Positions 1-6,335 of a stretch of DNA of 7,673 bases are shown here, piece by piece. Source of the stretch: Candidatus Krumholzibacteriia bacterium (lineage in GTDB: Bacteria > Krumholzibacteriota > Krumholzibacteriia > Krumholzibacteriales > Krumholzibacteriaceae). The notes below the pieces were generated by a model. That model did no database searches. It worked only from the letters and a program-made list of their open reading frames with translations, and was not told the DNA's origin. The position numbers and the translations under genes are program-made. The stretch covers positions 1 through 7,673 of the forward strand of contig JAQTVX010000094.1 of assembly GCA_028706585.1 (NCBI GenBank). Reading direction: 5' to 3'. Every line of letters starts with the position of its first letter. Positions within the stretch are counted from its first letter, which is position 1.

Positions 1-1040
1 ACGCGGCTCATGTTGTCGCGCCGGAGGCCGCGCTCCTTGACGGTGAGGAAGTTGATTTCGCGCGCTCCCGCCCTGAGGTCGGTGTTCTCGAGGGCCTCGA
101 TGATCGCGCCGGCGAGTGAGCCGGGAACTCGGCCCTTCGCAATAAGGCCGTTCTCCCCGTCCGTGATCCATTCACGGTTCGCAGCAAGATCGGTCACAAC
201 GGGGATCGCCCCGCACGCCATCGCCTCGAGCAGCGATACGGACGTCGAGTCGGATCTCGACGTGGACACGTAAACGTCGGCCGAACGTAGCTCGCGGGCG
301 ATCTCCCGCGGCTCGAGCTTTCCCCTGAAGACGAAGCTCCCCGAGAGGCCGAGAAGCTTCACCCTCTCCTCGAGCTTGCCCCGCTCCGGGCCGTCGCCGC
401 AGACGACGAAGAGCACATCGCGCTTCCGCAAAACGAGCTGGGCCGCTTCGACGAGAAGGCCGACGTCGTAAATGGGATGGAGGTTGCGTGTGCTCACCAC
501 CCGCGGCCGGCCGCCCGCGGCTGTGTGCCCTGCGGGAAGGGATTCCGGGGGGAAGAAGACCCCCTCATCGATTCCCATGTATGCCTTGAGAATCTTCCGG
601 GGATCTGCGCCGATCGTTGTCGCGATGCGCGACAGCTCCTCCGCGTCCGTGATGACGAGATCCGCTCTTCGCAGCACGGAGCGGATCTGAAGCCTGTGCA
701 CGATCGAAGCCGGGTAGTCCACGAGAAGGTCCGAACCGAGGCTCGATACCGCGAGGGGGCGGCGTCCGCTTCTGGCCGCGACGAAACCGTACCCGCCGAC
801 GTAGAGTGCGTTCACGAGGTCGGGGTGAAAGCGGTCGATCTCCCTTCTGATGTCCGCGATGGCCGAGAGATAGCCGAGGAGCTTCGTCGGAAGACGGCGG
901 TGGAATCTCTTCGCGGGGAACGGGCAGCCGTCGACGCTTTCGAAGGAAAGAAGAAGCACCTCGTGGGCTCGCTCGTGGAAATAGGCGACCCATCGCCTCA
1001 CATGATTGAGAGAGCCGTCTCCGAGAAACGCGATGCGCAC
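1..1040 (-). CDS. GT4-type glycosyltransferase (3' end cut by window edge)
   Basis: Probable nucleotide-sugar-dependent glycosyltransferase of GT-B fold, family 4 type, likely acting at the cytoplasmic face of the membrane in surface polysaccharide or glycolipid assembly. The frame is open for 346 codons from the start to the window edge. The N-terminus (residues 1-33, MRIAFLGDGSLNHVRRW onward) is a Rossmann strand followed by the common HVRRW...F..R.HEV pattern of these enzymes. The C-terminal nucleotide-sugar domain shows STRNLHPIYDVGLLVEAA (183-200), GDGPERGKLEE (215-225) and LLEAMACGAIPVVTD (270-284). The usual E-x7-E pair reads D264-x7-E272. The family is normally about 370-400 residues, so only the last few dozen are missing. 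The start is the GTG at 1040-1038: the frame has a stop at 1067-1065, and AAGGAGG (1052-1046) lies five bases upstream. It is divergent from the DUF1028 gene. The sugar donor and acceptor cannot be told. Confidence 0.88.
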   Translation of the reverse strand, partial: MRIAFLGDGSLNHVRRWVAYFHERAHEVLLLSFESVDGCPFPAKRFHRRLPTKLLGYLSAIADIRREIDRFHPDLVNALYVGGYGFVAARSGRRPLAVSSLGSDLLVDYPASIVHRLQIRSVLRRADLVITDAEELSRIATTIGADPRKILKAYMGIDEGVFFPPESLPAGHTAAGGRPRVVSTRNLHPIYDVGLLVEAAQLVLRKRDVLFVVCGDGPERGKLEERVKLLGLSGSFVFRGKLEPREIARELRSADVYVSTSRSDSTSVSLLEAMACGAIPVVTDLAANREWITDGENGLIAKGRVPGSLAGAIIEALENTDLRAGAREINFLTVKERGLRRDNMSR

Positions 1041-1149
1041 GCCCTCCTCCTTCGCTCCGGCGCGTCACGGCGAAACGCGCCGGGCAAAATGTATCACAAG
1101 GCCGGGAGATTTTGTTGTAGAATTAATGCCTCTGAAGGGAGGATGAACG
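1041..1149. promoter_or_regulatory. divergent intergenic region with a weak candidate -10
   Basis: This 109-base gap separates two divergent starts, so it should hold promoters for both. The AT-richest part is 1106-1127. On the plus strand, TAGAAT at 1118-1123 matches five of six bases of the sigma70 -10 hexamer and would start transcription near 1130, just before the GGGAGG ribosome site (1137-1142) of the DUF1028 gene. No good -35 hexamer sits 16-18 bases upstream. On the minus strand the ribosome site AAGGAGG (1052-1046) is clear, but no convincing promoter was found. The promoter assignment is tentative. Confidence 0.3.
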
Positions 1150-2169
1150 ATGTTCAAGATACACTCGCCGGGCGGAGCCGGCATATTGTTTCCGCTCGTC
1201 GCGGTTCTCGCTCTCGCGGCGGCTCGGCACGAGGCCGGTGCCGCCGTCGTTTCCGCGGCGAGACCGGTGCACACTTACTCGATCGTCGCCCGCGATTCCC
1301 TGACCGGGGACATGGGCGTAGCCGTGCAGTCGCATTATTTCTCCGTTGGTCCCATCGTGCCCTGGGCGCGCGCCGGGGTCGGCGCCGTGGCGACGCAGAG
1401 CCTCGTTCTCGTCTCATACGGCCCGCTCGGGCTCGACCTGATGGAGGAGGCAATGAGCGCCCCAGAGGCGCTCGAGAAGCTCGTCGAGGATGACGCGCAT
1501 TCCGCCGTGCGGCAGGTCGCGATGGTGGACGCACAGGGGAACGCCGCCGCGCATACCGGGGATTCGTGCATCGCATTCGCATCGCACCACGTCGGCAGCG
1601 GCTACGCCGTCCAGGCGAACATGATGCTCACGGACAGGGTCGTGCCGGCCATGGCGAAGGCTTATGAAACGACCGAAGGAGACCTCGCGGACAGAATGCT
1701 CGCCGCTCTGGATGCCGCGCAGTCGGCCGGCGGGGACATCAGGGGAAGCCAGTCGGCCGCGATCATCATCGTGCGTGGAACGGCGAGCGAAGAGCCGTGG
1801 TCCGACGTCGTCATGGATCTGCGCGTCGAGGACAACCCGCGTCCGGTCGAGGAGCTCAAACGCCTCGTCGCGATGCACAGGGCGTACAAGTTCGAGGACC
1901 TCGGAGATGAGGCGATGACCGAGAACGATGTCGGGGCGGCCATGGAGGCTTACGGAGAAGCGGCGAAGCTCGCTCCCGACAATCTCGAGCTCGCCTTTTG
2001 GCAGGGCATCTCTCTAATCAATGCCGGCCGCGACGCGGAGGGCGTCAAGATTCTCAAATCCGTCGTCGAGCGGGACGCAAACTGGAAAGAGCTTCTGAGG
2101 AGGCTACCCGCGGCCGGGCTCCTCGCCGCAAGCGGTGCTCGCCTGGAGGCGATACTCTCGGCACTTTGA
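1150..2169 (+). CDS. exported DUF1028-family protein with TPR-like C-terminal tail
   Basis: A 339-residue protein. Residues 1-32 look like a signal peptide or membrane anchor: K3, a hydrophobic run at about 11-25, then alanine-rich sequence. Residues 41-209 match the DUF1028 family: HTYSIVARDSLTGDMGVAVQ at the start, HYFSVGPIVPWARAGVGAVATQ (62-83), AAAHTGDSC (132-140), GYAVQANMM (151-159) and GGDIRGSQSAA (194-204). The family is regarded as having an Ntn-hydrolase-like fold, but its reaction is unknown. In cytosolic members the conserved TFSIVARD follows directly after Met; here the equivalent Thr42 would become N-terminal only after processing. The C-terminal part (about 246-311, AYKFEDLGDEAM...AAMEAYGEAAKLAPDN...) has the spacing of about one and a half to two TPR units, so a partner-binding role is possible. 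The ATG has GGGAGG (1137-1142) seven bases upstream. The sigma factor gene follows after 41 bases, suggesting co-transcription. Family assignment is firm; function is not known. Confidence 0.9.
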   Translation: MFKIHSPGGAGILFPLVAVLALAAARHEAGAAVVSAARPVHTYSIVARDSLTGDMGVAVQSHYFSVGPIVPWARAGVGAVATQSLVLVSYGPLGLDLMEEAMSAPEALEKLVEDDAHSAVRQVAMVDAQGNAAAHTGDSCIAFASHHVGSGYAVQANMMLTDRVVPAMAKAYETTEGDLADRMLAALDAAQSAGGDIRGSQSAAIIIVRGTASEEPWSDVVMDLRVEDNPRPVEELKRLVAMHRAYKFEDLGDEAMTENDVGAAMEAYGEAAKLAPDNLELAFWQGISLINAGRDAEGVKILKSVVERDANWKELLRRLPAAGLLAASGARLEAILSAL

Positions 2170-2197
2170 GACCCGGGCGGAGGTTTTGAACGAAAGC

Positions 2198-2209
2198 CAC
2201 CTCGAGGTG
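2198..2209. repeat. 12-bp perfect palindrome overlapping the sigma-factor ribosome site
   Basis: CACCTCGAGGTG is its own reverse complement and ends two bases before the ATG at 2211. Its right half supplies the only purine-rich sequence (GAGG, 2204-2207) near that start. It could be a protein-binding half-site pair or could limit ribosome access, but a 12-bp palindrome can also occur by chance. No second copy was noticed in the window. Confidence 0.35.
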
Positions 2210-2210
2210 T

Positions 2211-2849
2211 ATGGATCATAGGGAGCAGATGCAGAAGCCGGCCGATTCGGAGCTGGCTGCAAGGGGTCGCGCGGGAGACCGGGAGGCTCTGGGAGAGCTT
2301 TTCGGTCGCTATGAAAGGGATCTGTACGGTTTCGTGAGCCGTTTCGTTGGGGGCGCCGCGGAGCCGGCGGACGTATATCAGGAGATAGTGCTCAGGGCCA
2401 TTGAGAATATCGATCGCTTCAATCCGAAACTGAGCTTCAGAACATGGCTGTTCACGCTCGCCGCGAATCATTGCAAGAACGTTTTTCGCTCGAAGGAGCA
2501 GCGAGGCAAATTTCACCTGCCCTCGATCAGGAGGCTCGGCAACGACGCCGAGGTCGACGTCATGGAGACGGCGCGGGACGGCGCTCCAGGACCCGACCGG
2601 ACGGCGGAGAGCGCCGAATTCGTCGATGCGCTGAGGCGAGAGCTCGTGAACCTTCCGCAGCCGCAGCGGGAGGTTTTCATTTTGCGCGAGTTCAGCGGCA
2701 TTCCATTCAAGGAGATCGCCGCGATTACAAAGGTTCCCGAGGCGACGGCCCGTTCGCGGATGTTCCTCGCGGTGGAGTACCTCAGGGTTCGGCTCAGGAG
2801 ATTCTCGGCCGCGAGTGCGCATTCGGCGCGGCATGAGCGTGGGAACTGA
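2211..2849 (+). CDS. ECF-type RNA polymerase sigma-70 factor
   Basis: A 212-residue alternative sigma factor that would direct RNA polymerase to a dedicated promoter set. Region 2 spans about 24-95: REALGELFGRYERDLYGFV, then DVYQEIVLRAIENIDRF (54-70) and SFRTWLFTLAANHCKN (75-90), the core-binding and -10-recognition helices. A variable linker covers about 96-135. Region 4 spans about 137-193: LPQPQREVFILREFSG (148-163), IPFKEIAAI (164-172) and ATARSRMFLAVEYLR (178-192), the helix-turn-helix for the -35. There is no region 1.1 or 3, so it is ECF class. The frame has a stop at 2187-2189, so the start must be the ATG at 2211 or the ATG at 2229. The first has GAGG only three bases upstream; the second has GGGAG at a similar distance, so the exact start is uncertain. 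The next gene, 17 bases downstream, carries an anti-sigma motif, the usual ECF arrangement. Confidence 0.92.
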   Translation: MDHREQMQKPADSELAARGRAGDREALGELFGRYERDLYGFVSRFVGGAAEPADVYQEIVLRAIENIDRFNPKLSFRTWLFTLAANHCKNVFRSKEQRGKFHLPSIRRLGNDAEVDVMETARDGAPGPDRTAESAEFVDALRRELVNLPQPQREVFILREFSGIPFKEIAAITKVPEATARSRMFLAVEYLRVRLRRFSAASAHSARHERGN

Positions 2850-2866
2850 CCAAGGATCGAAGCACA

Positions 2867-4096
2867 ATGCTCGAAGAACCATCCAACGACGACAGCGGAC
2901 GCGCAGGCGGGGAGCGATCGTCGGTCTCCGAGTGCGCAGCCGCACGCGAGGAGATCATGACGACAGCGTTGGAGGGGGGCGCCCTCTCGGCAAGGGTGTC
3001 TGTTCACATCGCCGGATGTGAGCCGTGCCGCGCCTGGGAGACCGAGTTCGCGAGGATGCACCGTCTATGCCGCGAGGCGGGCCCGGCGGAGGCCGGCCGT
3101 GCCGAGGATCCTTCCGGTTTGACGATGGCGGCGATCGAGAGAGGCGCCGGCGTGCTCGCGTGTCCGGATGGGCGCACCCGAACACCGTCCCGCGTCGGAG
3201 GCAAAACGAGCGACCGTGGCATTCTCGTCGTCGTTCTCTCCGCAGTCGTGCTTTTCAATCTGATTCTCGCCTTCATGCTCGGCGGCGGAGCGCGGCTTCT
3301 CTATCCGGCGGCGGGATTCGTCGTCATGCTCGTCTCCGGGGTGTTGGTTTATCTCGATTCCACTAGCCGGAAGATGCCCGCGGCGTTCTGGACCGCGCTC
3401 GCGGCCTTCACCGTGCCCGTGGGCATCGTCGCGTACCTTGTCTGCAGAGGGAGCGCATCGTCGCGCTGCCCCTCGTGCGGATGCATGGTTCCGGCCGGCA
3501 AGGGATTCTGCCCCGGTTGCGGAGGCAAGCTCATCGAGCTCTGCTGCGGGTGCGGGAAGCCGGTGCTGGGGGAGTTCCGCGTCTGTCCCTTCTGTGGAAC
3601 GCGCCTCGAGAAATGCTCGCCGCGAGAGGACAAGGCTGGAGGTCCCTGCGGATGGTCGAGTCGGCATATCGCCTTCGTCGCGGTCGTTAACGTGGCACTT
3701 CTGGCGGGATTGCTCGCGGCGCTTCTGTGGGGCGAGGCCCGGACCTCGCTCATCGCCTCGTGTCTCTATCTTTTCGGCTATTTCCCTGTCTTCAACTGGG
3801 TGTCGATCGATTCGAGGCGGCGGTCCATGTCGACGATTTTTTGGGGCGCTCTCATGCTGGCGACGCTTCACGTCGGGCTCGTCATCTATTGCGCGTGGAG
3901 GAAGGGCGAGAGGATAAGTTGCCCCGTGTGCGGTTCCTATCCTCCGGCGAGCTTCAATTTCTGCCCCTGCTGCGGCTCCGCGCTCGGTGCCGGCTGCCCG
4001 TACTGCGGCGGGGGGGTCGGGGCTGAAGACCGCTTCTGCGCGTGCTGCGGCGCGCGGCTCGTCAGCGCAGACGCTTCCCTGCGGTCGCGGGGATGA
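2867..4096 (+). CDS. polytopic anti-sigma-like protein with duplicated double zinc ribbons
   Basis: A 409-residue membrane protein. The N-terminal part (about 22-66) holds H47-x3-C51-x2-C54 (HIAGCEPC) in a helical context, the signature of zinc-binding anti-sigma domains, which bind and hold ECF sigma factors. After a linker come three hydrophobic segments (about 118-138, 143-163, 172-193) and two CxxC-type zinc ribbons (C201/C204 with C215/C218; C226/C229 with C240/C243). A second copy follows: hydrophobic segments at about 267-288, 294-314 and 323-344, and ribbons C352/C355 with C366/C369 and C377/C380 with C391/C394. The copies align visibly, for example FWTAL...VGIVAYLVCRG against FWGAL...VGLVIYCAWRKG. 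The likely role is membrane regulator of the upstream sigma factor, with metal, redox or envelope state as possible signals; this is inference from motif and position. The ATG has AAGGA (2852-2856) ten bases upstream. Its 3' end overlaps that of convergent nikR by 35 bases. Confidence 0.8.
   Translation: MLEEPSNDDSGRAGGERSSVSECAAAREEIMTTALEGGALSARVSVHIAGCEPCRAWETEFARMHRLCREAGPAEAGRAEDPSGLTMAAIERGAGVLACPDGRTRTPSRVGGKTSDRGILVVVLSAVVLFNLILAFMLGGGARLLYPAAGFVVMLVSGVLVYLDSTSRKMPAAFWTALAAFTVPVGIVAYLVCRGSASSRCPSCGCMVPAGKGFCPGCGGKLIELCCGCGKPVLGEFRVCPFCGTRLEKCSPREDKAGGPCGWSSRHIAFVAVVNVALLAGLLAALLWGEARTSLIASCLYLFGYFPVFNWVSIDSRRRSMSTIFWGALMLATLHVGLVIYCAWRKGERISCPVCGSYPPASFNFCPCCGSALGAGCPYCGGGVGAEDRFCACCGARLVSADASLRSRG
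3218..4048 (+). repeat. internal protein-level duplication: two [3 TM + double zinc ribbon] modules
   Basis: Unit 1 covers residues 118-243 (3218-3595) and unit 2 residues 267-394 (3665-4048) of the anti-sigma-like protein. Shared marks, in order: a D-S-x-S-R-K-M / D-S-R-R-R-S-M loop, an FW-x-AL start of the third hydrophobic segment, a VG-[IL]-V-x-Y end, then CPxCG, about ten residues, CPxCG, and a second ribbon. The match is clear in protein but not in DNA, so the duplication is old. The arginine-rich loop followed by a Trp-containing helix resembles small two-helix membrane domains (PLDc_N-like) often joined to zinc ribbons. That last comparison is from memory of the pattern only. Confidence 0.7.
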
Positions 4097-4478
4097 GCCT
4101 TCCGAATTTGACTCCCTTCATCGTCATCAGCTCGTCGGAGATTCGGCGCACTTCGCCGGGAGTCCCGCGGATCACCTTCGTCTCGAGACAGTTGTCGTGA
4201 TCGAGATGAAGGTGGAGCGTAGTTATGATCCGGTCCGTGTGCACGTGCTCCTTGTTCAACAGTCGCGACGAGAGCTCGCGCTGGCGGTGATCGTATACGA
4301 TCACGAGAACGCCGATGACCTCGCCCCTCGAGGAACCCCATTCCTCTTCGACGAGGGCGCCCCGCACGAGGTCGCGTATCGCCTCGGACCGGTTGGGATA
4401 GCGTTTGCGCCTCACGTGAGTGTCGAGCTTCTCGAGGAGATCCTCGTCCATCGAAACGCCGAATCGACTCGTTTTCAT
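4062..4478 (-). CDS. nikR: NikR, nickel-responsive ribbon-helix-helix repressor
   Basis: A 138-residue transcription factor that, with nickel bound, represses nickel-uptake genes. The N-terminal ribbon-helix-helix DNA-binding domain is SRFGVSMDEDLLEKLD (4-19) with YPNRSEAIRDLVRGAL (27-42). The C-terminal ACT-like metal-binding tetramerisation domain contains H78, H89, H91 and C97 (KEHVH, TLHLHLDHDNCLE). These align with His76, His87, His89 and Cys95 of E. coli NikR, so the full square-planar nickel site is kept. The length is close to the E. coli protein (133). The RFGVS beta-strand is of the type common outside enterobacteria. The ATG overlaps the stop of the CbiQ-CbiO gene (ATGA, 4478-4475), and GGAGG (4493-4489) lies ten bases upstream, so it is the last, translationally coupled gene of the operon. 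A matching operator lies at 7040-7067 before the first gene, implying autoregulation. Its 3' end lies inside the convergent anti-sigma-like gene. Confidence 0.96.
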   Translation of the reverse strand: MKTSRFGVSMDEDLLEKLDTHVRRKRYPNRSEAIRDLVRGALVEEEWGSSRGEVIGVLVIVYDHRQRELSSRLLNKEHVHTDRIITTLHLHLDHDNCLETKVIRGTPGEVRRISDELMTMKGVKFGRLIPATAGKRLR

Positions 4479-6031
4479 TTGTCTCTGTCCTCCGTGAAAT
4501 GGGAATGGCGAAATCCCGCCGCCGACTCGCGGTGCGGACGCCGGTGCGCGTGGGCGAGGCCGGCTCTCTCCAGGAGCGCCTCGTCCTCGAGCGCTTCTGC
4601 GACGGGGCCGATGAAGAGCGGTTCCTTCCCGCTGCCCAGAACCACCGCAGCGTCCCCGATATGGCGGGCGAGCATGAGATCCTGCGTTGCGATCACGAGC
4701 GTCTTGCCGCGGTCGGCGAGACCACTGAGGATATCTATGAGAATGCCCTCCGTCGCGGGATCGAGGTTCGCCGTCGGCTCGTCGAGAAGGTACACGGCGA
4801 GGTCGAGCGTGAGGATCGAGGCAAGCGCGACGCGCTTCTTCTCTCCCCCGCTCAGGGCGTACGGGTACCGGTCGGCGAGGGGGGCGATGTGAAGCATGAT
4901 CAGCGCCTCCTCGACGCGGCGCGAGACCTCATCCTCGCCCAGGCCTATCTGGCGCGGGCCGAAAGCCAGCTCCTCGCGGACCGTGGGGGAGAAGCACTGA
5001 ACGTCCGCGTCCTGAAAGACGAGCCCTACCGAGCTCCTGAACGATCTTCTGAAGCGCTCGTCCTCGAGCGTCTTTTCCGAGAGCTCCCTCCCGTAGGCCG
5101 TCACGGATCCCTTCTGTGGATAAGCGAGCCCATCGATGATCCTGAGCAGCGTCGATTTGCCCGAGCCGTTCGGTCCGAGCAGCATCGTGCAGCGCCCGCG
5201 AGGCACGTCGAGCCGCTCGATCACGATGCCGGGGATGTCTCCCGGATATGCGTAGGAGATCCCTCTGAGCTCGAAGGCGCTATCGCCGGAAGAACCGAGC
5301 GGCTCCGCGCCGGCAGTCTTTGCATCGTCTTCCCAACCCCGGGAAACCATCGCCATATGAACTCCTTCCGCCAGATGCAGCGATTTCAGAAAAATGTATC
5401 CCGCGCTGCGGGAGACGAACGCGGCCTCTTTCCTGAATGGAAGCGCCGCGATGACCCGGCTCTTTCGCGCCAGAAAAAGCTCCGAGGCAATGCGAAGCAG
5501 GAGCAGCAGGTACCGATAGGAGAGCGCGAGGAGCGAGATGACTATGCCCGGAAGTCGCATTCTCCGGAGCGCGTCGAGCAGGCGATTCCACGGTGTCGTG
5601 AGAATGATGAGGAGAGAGAACGAGACGGATGCCGAGACCCTCAGAACGAGCATTAGCGCCGAGCGGGCGCCCGTATCGGTGATCGCGAGCGGGCCGAGGG
5701 ATGCGATCCGCGCGCCGGGTATGATGAAGAGCGCCGGGATTGCGACTACCGCTGTGAAGAGCGGCACGAAGATCCAGACCCTCCTAGTGAAATCGCTGAC
5801 GGCGATCCTCGAAAGGCCCGCCAGCACCGTGGCGAGCGCATAGAGACATGCGAGCACTACGACGCCGCGGGCGAGCGAGCACGCGAGAATGAGCGCGAGG
5901 AACACGGCGATCTTGAGCCGCGGATCGGCCGCCTGAAGAAAGCCGGGCGCGCGGCTCCACCGCTCGCTCGCCACGGTCCGCTCGATCATCTGCGCCGCTG
6001 CCGCGGTGTTTTTCTCAATGAATCCCGCCAC
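4475..6031 (-). CDS. fused CbiQ-CbiO: ECF nickel/cobalt transporter membrane subunit + ATPase
   Basis: A 518-residue fusion of the T (CbiQ/NikQ) and A (CbiO/NikO) components of a group I energy-coupling-factor transporter, powering metal import through NikM. The CbiQ part (about 20-235) begins ADPRLKIAVFLALILACS, has several hydrophobic segments, and carries the two coupling-helix motifs ARK (188-190) and SRG (230-232). The linker is about 236-252. The ATPase (253-490) has Walker A GPNGSGKST (286-294), Q-loop Q340, signature LSGGEKKR (393-400) and Walker B VYLLDEPT (413-420). The H-loop histidine is replaced by Gln450 (ATQD). The last 27 residues hold five histidines (494, 496, 500, 509, 511). 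The GTG start at 6031 is inferred: a stop lies in frame at 6037-6035 and the next Met is codon 15. Its ribosome site is weak (GTGAAGG abuts the GTG). It overlaps nikN by 17 bases, so coupling is likely. Confidence 0.93.
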   Translation of the reverse strand: MAGFIEKNTAAAAQMIERTVASERWSRAPGFLQAADPRLKIAVFLALILACSLARGVVVLACLYALATVLAGLSRIAVSDFTRRVWIFVPLFTAVVAIPALFIIPGARIASLGPLAITDTGARSALMLVLRVSASVSFSLLIILTTPWNRLLDALRRMRLPGIVISLLALSYRYLLLLLRIASELFLARKSRVIAALPFRKEAAFVSRSAGYIFLKSLHLAEGVHMAMVSRGWEDDAKTAGAEPLGSSGDSAFELRGISYAYPGDIPGIVIERLDVPRGRCTMLLGPNGSGKSTLLRIIDGLAYPQKGSVTAYGRELSEKTLEDERFRRSFRSSVGLVFQDADVQCFSPTVREELAFGPRQIGLGEDEVSRRVEEALIMLHIAPLADRYPYALSGGEKKRVALASILTLDLAVYLLDEPTANLDPATEGILIDILSGLADRGKTLVIATQDLMLARHIGDAAVVLGSGKEPLFIGPVAEALEDEALLERAGLAHAHRRPHRESAAGFRHSHFTEDRDK

Positions 6032-6335
6032 CCTTCACCGTCCTCGCCAGTGCGAATGCGATGAGCGCGGTGAAGCCCGCCCCGAGCAGCGCCGATAAGA
6101 TCGTGCCGAGCCCCTCGTGGAAGAAGCCTTTGTCCAGGCCGGGCACCGTGTACTCCTGCAACGGTCTATCCGCACCTCCGGCCGTGCTCTCGCGCATTCC
6201 GTCCGGCGCGAAGCCCACGCGAGCCCTGACGCCGTCCAGATCCCATTCGCCCCATGCGCCGCCCGCCGCAATGATGCCGAGCGGCGTGAGTATTGCGAGC
6301 ACCAAAAGGACGATCCATCCCCTGCGATATATCAT
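6015..6335 (-). CDS. nikN: NikN/CbiN-like small membrane subunit of the nickel ECF transporter (PDGLE domain)
   Basis: A 106-residue protein with two hydrophobic segments (about 7-25 and 76-98) and an extracytoplasmic loop. The loop has the NikN-type pattern GGAWGEWDLDGVRARVGFAPDG (25-46) and QEYTVPGL (60-67). The GFAPDGM stretch corresponds to the PDGLE motif of the family. It partners NikM in NikMN(QO) transporters and is thought to be needed for metal loading or assembly. The start is the ATG at 6335, not the longer in-frame opening at 6488: AGGAGG (6348-6343) lies seven bases upstream, the ATG overlaps the nikM stop in an ATGA, and the longer N-terminus is arginine/glycine-rich shadow sequence within nikM. 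The presence of a separate N subunit together with NikR control favours nickel over cobalt. Confidence 0.88.
   Translation of the reverse strand: MIYRRGWIVLLVLAILTPLGIIAAGGAWGEWDLDGVRARVGFAPDGMRESTAGGADRPLQEYTVPGLDKGFFHEGLGTILSALLGAGFTALIAFALARTVKGGGIH

Noticed and set aside
477..1493. 338-codon plus-strand open frame
   Set aside because: It lies antisense to the glycosyltransferase and then overlaps the DUF1028 gene in another frame. The product is arginine/glycine-rich low-complexity sequence with no recognisable motif, typical of GC-rich shadow frames.
1950..2945. 331-codon minus-strand open frame
   Set aside because: It is antisense to the ends of the DUF1028 gene and the whole sigma factor, both clear families. 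The translation has no domain pattern.
4040..4120. shared bidirectional terminator between the convergent operons
   Set aside because: The two reading frames overlap here, and no GC hairpin followed by a T-run was seen on either strand.
4499..5656. 385-codon plus-strand open frame
   Set aside because: It is antisense to the CbiQ-CbiO gene, whose ABC motifs are unmistakable. The translation is charged and repetitive, a shadow.
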